Shown: in pieces, positions 5,972-13,165 of the stretch | How positions within the stretch are numbered: position 1 is the first letter of the stretch | Layout of the letters: the number at the start of each line of letters is the position of its first letter | Assembly (NCBI GenBank): GCA_016867255.1 | Contig: VGKB01000003.1 | Location: 1 to 34,611, forward strand | DNA: 34,611 nucleotides | Reading direction: 5' to 3' | Source: Candidatus Moraniibacteriota bacterium | GTDB lineage: Bacteria; Patescibacteriota; Minisyncoccia; CAIUEV01 | The notes under the pieces: generated by a model | What the model was told of the DNA's origin: nothing | The model's input: the letters and a program-made list of their open reading frames with translations, nothing else | The model's database searches: none | Made by a program: the position numbers and the translations under genes

Positions 5972-7789
5972 GTGCCCAAGATTGATATAAAAATAAACCA
6001 CCGTGATTATTCAGTGGAGGAAGGCGCGGGAATTTTAGAATTTTGCCGAAAGCGGGAAATTGATTTGGCCGCTCTTTGCCAGCATCCCGACTTTATTAAA
6101 AGTGAAGCGGTATGCCGCTTATGTCTGGTCAAAGTAAAAACTGGTGGCAGCGGAGAGGAAAATCTGGTCCCGGCCTGTACGCTTTCCGCCGAGGCGGGAA
6201 TGGAAATAATTACCGAGGATGCCGAAATAGCCAAAATAAGAAAGACAATCATTGAACTGCTCTTTCCGGAACACGCGGGTCTCTGCGCTAGCTGTTACCG
6301 AAACTTGAATTGCGAGTTGCAGTCTTTGGCCATGAAATATTCGGTGGATGAATTTCGATTTTTGCCAAAGACGGCGGAGATTGACGATATTGAAGAAAAA
6401 GAAAGATTGTGGGATCGGCTCAGAAGAAGGGTGGTGGATACTGCCAATCCGTCAATTGCGCGAGACAGCTCTAAATGCGTGGAGTGTCGGCGCTGTATAA
6501 AGGCGTGCCGGGAAATTCAGGATGTCAGAGCATTAGAAATTCAGAAAAGAGGTGTATCGTTAAATGTGGGAACGGAATATAACACTCCGCTTGAGTGTAC
6601 CTACTGCGGACAATGTGTGCTTCATTGCCCTACTGCGGCTATTATTGAAAAAAGCGATATCGCCGATGTAATTAAAGCCCTCAAAAAATCCGGAAAATTT
6701 CTAGTGGCCCAGACGGCGCCGGCGGTAAGATTTACTCTGGGGGAGGAATTTGGCTATTTGCCCGGAACGGTAACCACTGGGAAGATGGTCACTGCTCTTA
6801 GAAAGTGCGGTTTTGAATACGTGTTTGACGTTGTTACAGGAGCGGATTTTACAATTGTTGAGGAAGGGACAGAATTAATTAAACGTTTAAAAAATGACGG
6901 AGAAAAGAAACAATTGCCTCAGTTTACCAGCTGTTGCCCGGCTTGGGTTTTGTTTTGCGAACAAAATTATCCTCAAATTTTACCCCACTTGTCTTCCGCC
7001 AGATCTCCTCAGATGATGATGGGGTCTTTAATAAAGAGTTATTGGGCGAAGAAGTTAAAAATAAACCCGGCGGAAATTATTTTAGTTTCAATTATGCCCT
7101 GCGTCGCGAAAAAATACGAGGTCTTAAGGCCGGAATTTATGTCCAAAGGCATAAAGGATGTGGATTTGGTTTTAACCGTGAGAGAGCTTACCCATATAAT
7201 CAAAAGCATGGGCATCTCCTACAACGATCTTCCTGACGGCGATTTTGACCCGGCTCTGGGAATAACGACCGGATCGGGAGTTATCTTTGCCGCAAGCGGC
7301 GGAGTGGCTGAAGCGGCCCTTCGCACCGCTAATTTTTACCTGTCGGGGAGGAGTCTTCCGGATCTGAATTTTAGAAAGGTTCGGGGGATTAGAGGAGTAA
7401 AGGAGACCGAAATAAGGATGGGGGGCAGGAGCGTAAGGATGGCTATCGTGCAAGGTCTAAAAAATGCACGTAAAATTGTAACGATGGCTTTAAAAAATGA
7501 ATGTCCCTACGATTTTGTGGAAGTGATGGCTTGCCCCGGCGGTTGCGTTGGGGGAGGAGGCCAGCCAGTGCCAATCAATAACTCTATTAGAAAGGCAAGA
7601 ATGAAAGCAGTCTATCTAACCGACAAAGCGCTTCCCGTAAGAGAGTCGCACAATAATCCGGTGGTAGAGGAGGTGTACAGGAGCTTCCTTTACGGGCCGG
7701 GAAGCAGAAAGGCGGAAAAATTGCTCCATACTAAATACTGCCCGTATGATTGGAGATTGCGCCGGGAATATTTGCGAGGCAGAGTTTAA
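5972..7789 (+). CDS. hydA: [FeFe]-hydrogenase, multi-cluster (CpI-like) catalytic subunit
   Basis: This 605-residue protein has the full order of a group A [FeFe]-hydrogenase, which reversibly reduces protons to H2. A plant-type [2Fe-2S] domain has Cys36, 48, 51 and 69. A His-Cys cluster has His101, Cys105, 108 and 114. Two [4Fe-4S] motifs follow: Cys169/172/175/179 and Cys209/212/215/219. The H-cluster domain has all three signatures: L1 FTSCCPAW (Cys321 proton relay, Cys322 ligand), L2 MPCVAKKYE (Cys377), and L3 MACPGGCVGGGG (Cys521, Cys525). All catalytic residues are present. It starts with GTG at 5972. There is no Tat signal, so it is cytoplasmic. No HydE/F/G maturase and no NuoE/F-like partner is in the window. 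In a fermentative cell it would dispose of electrons from ferredoxin or NADH. Confidence 0.97.
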   Translation: MPKIDIKINHRDYSVEEGAGILEFCRKREIDLAALCQHPDFIKSEAVCRLCLVKVKTGGSGEENLVPACTLSAEAGMEIITEDAEIAKIRKTIIELLFPEHAGLCASCYRNLNCELQSLAMKYSVDEFRFLPKTAEIDDIEEKERLWDRLRRRVVDTANPSIARDSSKCVECRRCIKACREIQDVRALEIQKRGVSLNVGTEYNTPLECTYCGQCVLHCPTAAIIEKSDIADVIKALKKSGKFLVAQTAPAVRFTLGEEFGYLPGTVTTGKMVTALRKCGFEYVFDVVTGADFTIVEEGTELIKRLKNDGEKKQLPQFTSCCPAWVLFCEQNYPQILPHLSSARSPQMMMGSLIKSYWAKKLKINPAEIILVSIMPCVAKKYEVLRPEFMSKGIKDVDLVLTVRELTHIIKSMGISYNDLPDGDFDPALGITTGSGVIFAASGGVAEAALRTANFYLSGRSLPDLNFRKVRGIRGVKETEIRMGGRSVRMAIVQGLKNARKIVTMALKNECPYDFVEVMACPGGCVGGGGQPVPINNSIRKARMKAVYLTDKALPVRESHNNPVVEEVYRSFLYGPGSRKAEKLLHTKYCPYDWRLRREYLRGRV

Positions 7790-7805
7790 TTTTTGATACC
7801 CCAAA

Positions 7806-8369
7806 GTGGACATAATTGGCGGGAAAAGCAATAAAAGGTTTTCGCTTGGCCGCTCCCGGGCAAGACAGAAGAGAAGAGAAGAAAAATTTTCTCCGCTGGG
7901 AGCTGGCGGGGAAACATTATTTTGCTGGAAGGCGAAGGAATTTCCTTTTTACAAAAAATCAAAGGGCTGGTTTTTTGCCGGCGGGATAATTTTTTTTCTG
8001 CTGGTGGGTTATTTTACTTACTCAAAACAGTTGATTACCGCGCTAACCTTTCTTTTACTGGGGCTTACTATTTACCTTTTTTCTTTCAAAAAGCCGCGAG
8101 AAATTGATTGTGTTATAACCTACCAATCAATCAGCGTTGACGATACGATCTATCCATTTAAAGAACTTATTTCTTTCTGGACGTTCTATGAGCCTCCCGA
8201 TTTTAAGGTAATCAGTTTGAAACATAAAAAACCTTACCTGCCCTATATCCAAATTCCTTTGGGAAATGAGGATCCCATGAAGATTCGCAGGGTGCTGCTT
8301 AAATATTTGCCTGAAGAGGAGCAGGAAGAACCGTTTAGCGATCGGTTAGCTAGGATTATTCGTTTTTAA
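7806..8369 (+). CDS. Uncharacterised two-TM membrane protein
   Basis: This 187-residue protein starts with GTG at 7806, 16 nt after the hydrogenase stop. The first 50 residues are strongly basic (RSRARQKRREEK). Two TM helices lie at about 54-72 and 75-93. The C-terminal part (about 98-187) looks like a small beta-rich domain, with ITYQSISVDDTIYPFKELISFW followed by strands and a C-terminal helix. Two helices followed by a domain of this kind resembles bacterial PH-like (YcxB/YdbT-type) membrane proteins, but I cannot establish homology by eye. Close spacing suggests one transcript with the hydrogenase and the two genes downstream. Confidence 0.72.
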   Translation: MDIIGGKSNKRFSLGRSRARQKRREEKFSPLGAGGETLFCWKAKEFPFYKKSKGWFFAGGIIFFLLVGYFTYSKQLITALTFLLLGLTIYLFSFKKPREIDCVITYQSISVDDTIYPFKELISFWTFYEPPDFKVISLKHKKPYLPYIQIPLGNEDPMKIRRVLLKYLPEEEQEEPFSDRLARIIRF

Positions 8370-8381
8370 ACGTCTAGCGTT

Positions 8382-8507
8382 ATGGCAAAAGACAAAACAT
8401 TTTTGGAAACTTGGCCGGAGGCAGTGTTATTAAAAATTCAGTTCTTGTGGCTGCCATTTGTGGCGATGGTGAAAATAATCCAAAAAATAAGGGAAAAGAA
8501 GAAATGA
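8382..8507 (+). CDS. Small 41-residue amphipathic or membrane-associated protein
   Basis: An ATG-started ORF of 41 codons ending in TGA fits exactly between the two flanking genes, 12 nt after one stop and 25 nt before the next start. The peptide has a polar start (MAKDKTFLETWPEAV), a hydrophobic stretch (LLKIQFLWLPFVAMVKII) and a basic end (REKKK). Such a helix could lie at or cross the membrane. It fills what would otherwise be a 163-nt gap in a tightly packed operon, which is the main argument for it being real. No homologue is recognised. Confidence 0.5.
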   Translation: MAKDKTFLETWPEAVLLKIQFLWLPFVAMVKIIQKIREKKK

Positions 8508-8532
8508 AAAATAATTATTAATTTTAAGATTC

Positions 8533-9363
8533 ATGCGCCGCGTTTACAAACAAATTTTGATTATTTTTACCGTTATACTGTTTCTTTCAGCCATTACATA
8601 TGGGATTGTTTGGTTAATCCAAGTGGAACCGACTTGCTTTGATAAAATCCAAAACGGCGAAGAAGAAGGAATTGATTGTGGGGCGGTTTGCGGCAATACC
8701 TGTGAAAAAATTGTCAAGCCAATGCCGCTCCGGGTGAGCAAATCTCAAGTTATTCAAGGAGGGGCGAAATGTGATTTTGTGGCCGTTGTGACTAATCCCA
8801 ATGCCTCAAGCGGCGCCCAGAACATACCCTACGAACTGCGTTGGGGTGAGGCAAGCAAAAAGGGAGAATTTTATATATATCCCAGCGAAGAGAGATATAT
8901 TGCGGAAGTGAATCTCCCCTGCCAAGCCGGCACTAATTGGGAATTTAAACTAGGAGAGCCCTCCAAGTGGGAGATTCTGAAAGGTTATACCGGCAAGCCG
9001 AATTTGCAAATTTCCAATGCGAAATTTCAATATTTGGATAACTCCCTTGAGTTTGCCGAGACGACGGGCATTATTACGAACAAAAGTTCTTTTGATTTAA
9101 AGACAATTGAAATCTATTCCATAATTAAAAATGCCGCGGGGGAGGTAATCGCCGCTAACAAAACAAACCTTAACAGTTTACCGGTAAGCCAAAAAAGAGA
9201 GTTTAGGATTTTTTGGACTCACAGTTTTCCCAAGGGGGGGATTAATAGTTTTTATTTAACCACCAACCTCTTTGATTCGGAAAATTTTCTCAGGACTTAT
9301 GACGCGGAAAGCGTTAAATGGGGGATTGGAGAAGAGAAGGGACAGATTTATTATCAAAAGTAG
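8533..9363 (+). CDS. Membrane-anchored surface protein with Cys-rich motif and beta-sandwich-like domain
   Basis: This 276-residue protein has an N-terminal TM helix at about 8-29 and the rest is probably outside. Directly after the helix is the motif CFDKIQNGEEEGIDCG..C..C (Cys35, 49, 53, 57), a CxDxxxNGxExxxDCG pattern that recurs in extracellular proteins of diverse bacteria; its function is not established. Residues 65-155 contain two further cysteines (79 and 130). The C-terminal half (from about 156) has alternating strands (LQISNAKFQYLDNSLEFAETTGIITNKSSF, then ...KTIEIYSIIKNAAGEVI) resembling FxLYD-type domains. It converges on the minus-strand gene 10 nt away. A role in the cell envelope is inferred. 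Confidence 0.72.
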   Translation: MRRVYKQILIIFTVILFLSAITYGIVWLIQVEPTCFDKIQNGEEEGIDCGAVCGNTCEKIVKPMPLRVSKSQVIQGGAKCDFVAVVTNPNASSGAQNIPYELRWGEASKKGEFYIYPSEERYIAEVNLPCQAGTNWEFKLGEPSKWEILKGYTGKPNLQISNAKFQYLDNSLEFAETTGIITNKSSFDLKTIEIYSIIKNAAGEVIAANKTNLNSLPVSQKREFRIFWTHSFPKGGINSFYLTTNLFDSENFLRTYDAESVKWGIGEEKGQIYYQK

Positions 9364-9373
9364 ACTTTGGTGA

Positions 9374-10411
9374 TTATTTTTTCTGTACGCACTGGCTACC
9401 CTGCAGACATTTGCCTTCCGGACAGTTGCAGGCCGTGATTAAGGCACGGGATTTTTCGGAAGTGCATTTTACGCTTTCACATTTTTCTTGTTCGGCGCCG
9501 CAAATGTCATTAAAGCGGAACCAAACGCCACCGGAAGTGAAACACTGGTTTATGTCTTGGACTATGTCAAGGATGGCGGAGACGGGTATGTTGCCGGCCG
9601 GGTTGTCTTTCAAGTTGATATTCGGCCGGTCGGTGATAATGGTGATTATTTCAATATTGTTTTCTAGGAGCCGATTAACGAGTTGCGCCAGTTCGCTGAA
9701 AAATTTCTCTATCTCGGCAGAATTATTTCCCGCGGCGTAGGCCGAGGAAACGCCGAGAAGATTTTCCGGTTTAAATGAGGATTTTAGAGAATCAATGATA
9801 GCGCTGCGGTTAATATACAGGAGCTCCGGCTCCTCGTTGCGCTTGCCGATGACGGCAAATGTCTCGGTGTTTTTTCCGGCCCTGACCTCAAGAATTAAAA
9901 TGTCGTCTTTATCCAGCCGGGAAAATAGTTTTACTAGGTCTGAAAGGGGCGTTCCTTTGGTTAATTTACCGCTAACCTCTCCCCCCGAAGCCGCTGAATT
10001 TATGAGATATCCGGCTTCCCGGCGCGGTATATTGATGCTGATGTCTTCTGAATCTGACACGCATTCAAAACTGCTCCAAATTGCTTGGTCGGTAGCGCCG
10101 CTTATCCTGAAAGTCGTCTGGATGGCTATCCAGCCAAATAGGATGAAGCCAAAGCCGATGATTGACCAGATTACGGTTCTTTTGGCCTGAAACATCCAGT
10201 TTTCGTTTCCCCGCGAGCCGATGTAGACGAAGCCCCCGATTACCATAAAGAGAATGGCGAAGACAAAAGAAGTTCCCATTACCCAAGTGGCAATGTTGGA
10301 TATCATTTCCAGAAGCTTGCAGACATCGCAATCCATCCCATTGCAGGTCATCAAAGAATTGCTACCGCTACTTTCGGCGGACTCGGCGGCGGAAACAAAG
10401 AAGTTTAACAT
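9374..10411 (-). CDS. VirB2-like two-helix membrane protein fused to a large C-terminal domain
   Basis: I chose the ATG at 10411 (345 residues, MLNFFVSAAES); a TTG at 10465 would add 18 residues but overlaps the upstream gene. Residues about 45-102 hold two TM helices joined by IGSRGNENWMFQAKRTV, the same loop logic as the four proteins at 1.3-2.8 kb. Cysteines precede them (TCNGMDCDVC). The remaining ~240 residues include a Ser/Gly linker, strands (DDILILEVRAGKNTETFAVIG), a helical stretch with ENNIEIITIITDRPNI, and a C-terminal Cys-rich end with at least seven cysteines. The extra domain is not recognised. The gene follows the 304-residue membrane protein by 22 nt and is probably co-transcribed with it. 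Confidence 0.7.
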   Translation of the reverse strand: MLNFFVSAAESAESSGSNSLMTCNGMDCDVCKLLEMISNIATWVMGTSFVFAILFMVIGGFVYIGSRGNENWMFQAKRTVIWSIIGFGFILFGWIAIQTTFRISGATDQAIWSSFECVSDSEDISINIPRREAGYLINSAASGGEVSGKLTKGTPLSDLVKLFSRLDKDDILILEVRAGKNTETFAVIGKRNEEPELLYINRSAIIDSLKSSFKPENLLGVSSAYAAGNNSAEIEKFFSELAQLVNRLLENNIEIITIITDRPNINLKDNPAGNIPVSAILDIVQDINQCFTSGGVWFRFNDICGAEQEKCESVKCTSEKSRALITACNCPEGKCLQGSQCVQKK

Positions 10412-10433
10412 ACGGAGACCTGAATTAAATTTT

Positions 10434-11348
10434 TTATTTTTGAAGCAGTTTAATCGCTTTTTCAAAGGAAGTTTGGCTGTTGGCGAAGATTATGTATTTA
10501 CCGACCACGATATAGTTAAGGGAAACAACGCCGTTGCCGGAAAAGTCAACGAAGCGAGCCCCCCGGTAAATGTTGCTGTTTTGAAAAGTTTTTTGGCCGG
10601 AAGCTTCCACAAAGTCTTTCTTAAGGCCAATTAAGATAAAGGGTTTAAGAGTGTTGATTAGCGAACTTTCCCAATTTCCGAGAGCTTTATCCAATTCGCT
10701 CTTTTCCATTCCGGTTGAAAGCACCAAGGCGGTTCCGGGCCCCTTTTCCTCCGGCGCGCGGTACATAAATATTCGGTAGAAGCTATCCAGGCGACTGAAC
10801 AGATTTTCAGGAACTTCAATCCGGGATCTGTCAAGAAATTCGCTCAGTGGCAGTTGGGCGTTGCGGGTGTTGTAAAGATTAATTTCCATTAGACCAGAGA
10901 TATCCGGAGTGATTGTGTTAAGCGAACTTAGGGGGTTTTCGTTCTCGTCAATCATTAAGCTTTTTTGAATGGGAACGCCTTCAATTGGATTGCCCGCTTC
11001 GTCCACGGCTACTCGCGCTCCGCTGGTTTTAGCCGGATAAGCGTTTTTCGGCTCTCCCGCCTTCTGGGCGGTGTCGGTGCCGGCACCGCGGCTATAGTTT
11101 TCGTCAAAAACAATGCCCGGCGTTTGGTCCAGCCCTTGCTCAGAAAGTTCTGCCGCTGCCTGTTCTTTTGTTTGCTCTTTCTTGCTTCCGGAGACTAAAG
11201 ATAAAATCACGGCGATGACCACTAGGACGATTGCCACCGCTCCGCCAATGATGAGAAGTTTTCGGTTTCCCTTGTTGTCGTCATAATTTTCTTCCAGCTC
11301 CTCAATCAGTTTTTCTTCTAATTCCGCCTTTTTTGTTTCTTTGTTCAT
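10434..11348 (-). CDS. Uncharacterised single-TM exported protein
   Basis: This 304-residue protein has an acidic/basic cytoplasmic segment (KKAELEEKLIEELEENYDD), one TM helix at about 31-53 (LLIIGGAVAIVLVVIAVILSLV) and a long outer part. Residues 55-150 are Gln/Ala/Pro-rich and probably disordered. The C-terminal 150 residues form a folded domain with FLDRSRIEVPENLFSRLDSFYRIFMY and a closing pattern GVVSLNYIVVGKYIIFANSQTSFEKAIKLL. The closing strand-then-helix pattern suggests a domain that recurs in CPR surface proteins, but I cannot name it. It is the first gene of a two-gene minus-strand unit with the VirB2-like fusion, downstream of a plausible promoter at 11404-11431. Confidence 0.75.
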   Translation of the reverse strand: MNKETKKAELEEKLIEELEENYDDNKGNRKLLIIGGAVAIVLVVIAVILSLVSGSKKEQTKEQAAAELSEQGLDQTPGIVFDENYSRGAGTDTAQKAGEPKNAYPAKTSGARVAVDEAGNPIEGVPIQKSLMIDENENPLSSLNTITPDISGLMEINLYNTRNAQLPLSEFLDRSRIEVPENLFSRLDSFYRIFMYRAPEEKGPGTALVLSTGMEKSELDKALGNWESSLINTLKPFILIGLKKDFVEASGQKTFQNSNIYRGARFVDFSGNGVVSLNYIVVGKYIIFANSQTSFEKAIKLLQK

Positions 11349-11403
11349 TTTAAGTGATTTAATTTTCTTATTTATTTTTTAAGGCAAAAAGACTATTTAA
11401 TAC

Positions 11404-11431
11404 ATTTTAAGTGAAAAATTTTATTTGGCAA
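11404..11431 (-). promoter_or_regulatory. Candidate sigma-70 promoter for the two-gene minus-strand membrane operon
   Basis: Read on the minus strand, TTGCCA (11426-11431) and TAAAAT (11404-11409) are 16 bp apart. This places a start near 11397 and a leader of about 50 nt before the ATG at 11348. The region between this gene and tRNA-Leu is otherwise AT-rich and non-coding. Confidence 0.4.
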
Positions 11432-11511
11432 ATATTTTTTATTTTGAAAAAAGCAAATAGTGCCAACAAAAAACTTAGCAATGGTATAAAAAAGATATTT
11501 TTTAAACTAAA

Positions 11512-11598
11512 TGGTGCCGAGGGGGAGATTTGAACTCCCAAGCCGATTAAGGCACATGGTCCTAAGCCATGCGTGTCTGCCAGTTTCACCACCTCGGC
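11512..11598 (-). tRNA. tRNA-Leu (anticodon UAG)
   Basis: On the minus strand a class II tRNA folds with acceptor GCCGAGG/CCTCGGC, anticodon stem CATGG/CCATG with loop CTTAGGA, a long variable arm (GCC..GGC) and T arm GGGAG/CTCCC. The anticodon TAG occupies 11562-11564. The discriminator is A, and CCA is encoded at 11512-11514. Confidence 0.96.
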
Positions 11599-11603
11599 CG
11601 GAA

Positions 11604-11631
11604 CATAAAACATAAAACATGAAACATAAAA
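11604..11631. repeat. 7-bp tandem repeat between tRNA-Leu and the flippase gene
   Basis: Four consecutive copies of CATAAAA are present; the third reads CATGAAA. The repeat is non-coding and very AT-rich. It is probably slippage-derived spacer. Confidence 0.75.
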
Positions 11632-11653
11632 AATAAAACTTGGAACACGGGTT

Positions 11654-13114
11654 CTAATTCTTTTCCTTTTTTCTGCGGAACACGTCTTTTACCAGCGTTA
11701 GTTCAAACTGATTGAATTCTTTCAATATGTAAAGCAAAAATACATAAAACGCTAGTAAAATTGCTGACCAGAGCGGAAAAAGAAAACTGTCGCGGGGGAA
11801 CAGGAAAGATAATCCGTAAAGCGCGCCTGACCCTATCAGTATCTTAATAATGCTCTCTAATTTAAACAAATAGCCGAAAAATTTATAAGAATAGCCGAGA
11901 ATTATTAGCATCACTAAAAGTGAAGTGAGGGTGGTGCCCACTACGGCGCCCCAGAGGGCGTATTTTGCTATTAGCACATAAGTTAAAATGGTGTTTGCTA
12001 ACAGTCCCAAGAATGATATTACCATTGGCACTTTGACCTTGCCGGCTCCGTTAAGCGCGAAAGTCAAAACATAAAACACGGTCAAAAATCCTACCCCAAA
12101 AACAAAAAGGGACATTAGCGGCGCGGCATCCAAAAACCGCCGGGAATAAAAAAGCTGGATAATTGGGCGGGAATAAAGAGACATCAGGATACAAATAGGG
12201 AGTAAAAACATCACCATTAGGCGCAAGGATTGACTAATCAGCTTTTTTGTTTCCGCGGCGTTTTTACTGGAGGTGGCTTTTGAGACGGCCGGCAGCAGTA
12301 TAATGGTCAGCGCGTAGAACAAATAATAGGGAATGCGCCCCACCGTGATGGCGGCATTGTAAATGCCAGTATGATAGTCGCTCATTAAAATCCCCTTAAC
12401 CAGATAGAGGTCAACGGTTATTAAAAGCTCGTAAGCGATCATAAAAAAAGTTATCGGCCAGGCGTAATGAAACAGTTTTTTCCAGTCAAATGTGCCGCTC
12501 GGTTTATATTTATGCAGCGAATCGTATATTTTTGCTCCCAAAAAGACCAAGAGGGGAGCCAAAGCGAAACCAATAACGCTGCCTTCTAGGGACAGATTTT
12601 GCGGCTTTAATAACCAAGCGAAACCCAGGATAAACAAAATGCGGGAGAAGGATCGCAGGGTCTTAAGGAAGGCCTGTACTTTAAACTTGTGGATGCCGGT
12701 GTAGTAGGAGAAATAAAAAGAGGCCAGGGCAAAAGTTGGGATGATAAGAGAAGATATCCGGAAAAGCGGCGTCAAAGAAGGGTCTTTGAGCAAGGCGGCA
12801 AGAACCGGAGCTAAGAGGAAAAACGTCAAAGTAACGCTTCCCATCAGAAGCGCCTGAAATAGAGCGGCCTTTCGCTTGATAACCGGGATCAGCCCGGGCT
12901 TGTTTTCAAATATCTCGCTTAGATATTTAGCCATAGCGGTAGGGATCCCATTGCCGATCAGGATGATGATCGTGGTGGTAAGGGTAATTACCACGCCGTA
13001 GCGGCCATAATCAGCCGGTCCTAAAATTCTTCCGATGCCGCTGTGCACCACATAACTGGATATGTTGTAGACAATCTCGCTGGCTAGGACGAATGCAAAA
13101 GATTTGGCAAGCAT
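11654..13114 (-). CDS. Polysaccharide/oligosaccharide flippase, Wzx-like (MOP superfamily)
   Basis: This 486-residue protein has 12-14 hydrophobic segments across its whole length. The N-terminal region reads ...SGIGRILGPADYGRYGVVITLTT and IPTAMAKYLSE, the signature of the polysaccharide biosynthesis protein (Wzx/RfbX) family in the MATE/MOP superfamily. These proteins flip lipid-linked sugars across the membrane. MurJ, the lipid II flippase, belongs to the same superfamily and the adjacent murC would suit it. The GxxLGPxxYGxY start is more typical of Wzx-type transporters, so the substrate is open. The stop overlaps a weak short hairpin. The gene lies 51 nt downstream of murC on the same strand. 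Confidence 0.88.
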   Translation of the reverse strand: MLAKSFAFVLASEIVYNISSYVVHSGIGRILGPADYGRYGVVITLTTTIIILIGNGIPTAMAKYLSEIFENKPGLIPVIKRKAALFQALLMGSVTLTFFLLAPVLAALLKDPSLTPLFRISSLIIPTFALASFYFSYYTGIHKFKVQAFLKTLRSFSRILFILGFAWLLKPQNLSLEGSVIGFALAPLLVFLGAKIYDSLHKYKPSGTFDWKKLFHYAWPITFFMIAYELLITVDLYLVKGILMSDYHTGIYNAAITVGRIPYYLFYALTIILLPAVSKATSSKNAAETKKLISQSLRLMVMFLLPICILMSLYSRPIIQLFYSRRFLDAAPLMSLFVFGVGFLTVFYVLTFALNGAGKVKVPMVISFLGLLANTILTYVLIAKYALWGAVVGTTLTSLLVMLIILGYSYKFFGYLFKLESIIKILIGSGALYGLSFLFPRDSFLFPLWSAILLAFYVFLLYILKEFNQFELTLVKDVFRRKKEKN

Positions 13115-13165
13115 GATAAAAGATAGAAAATGGATAATGGAAAATGGAAAATAAATATACTTTTT

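Noticed and set aside
9318..9740. Open frame of 140 codons on the + strand across the end of the Cys-motif surface protein
   Set aside because: It is a shadow of the minus-strand VirB2-like fusion gene, has poor composition and overlaps two better genes.
10412..10465. TTG-initiated N-terminal extension of the VirB2-like fusion protein
   Set aside because: It would overlap the upstream coding region by 32 nt and has no ribosome binding site; the ATG at 10411 gives a clean 22-nt gap.
11642..11655. Possible terminator at the end of the flippase gene
   Set aside because: The GAAC/GTTC stem is only 4 bp; the T-rich tail on the minus strand is not enough to support it.
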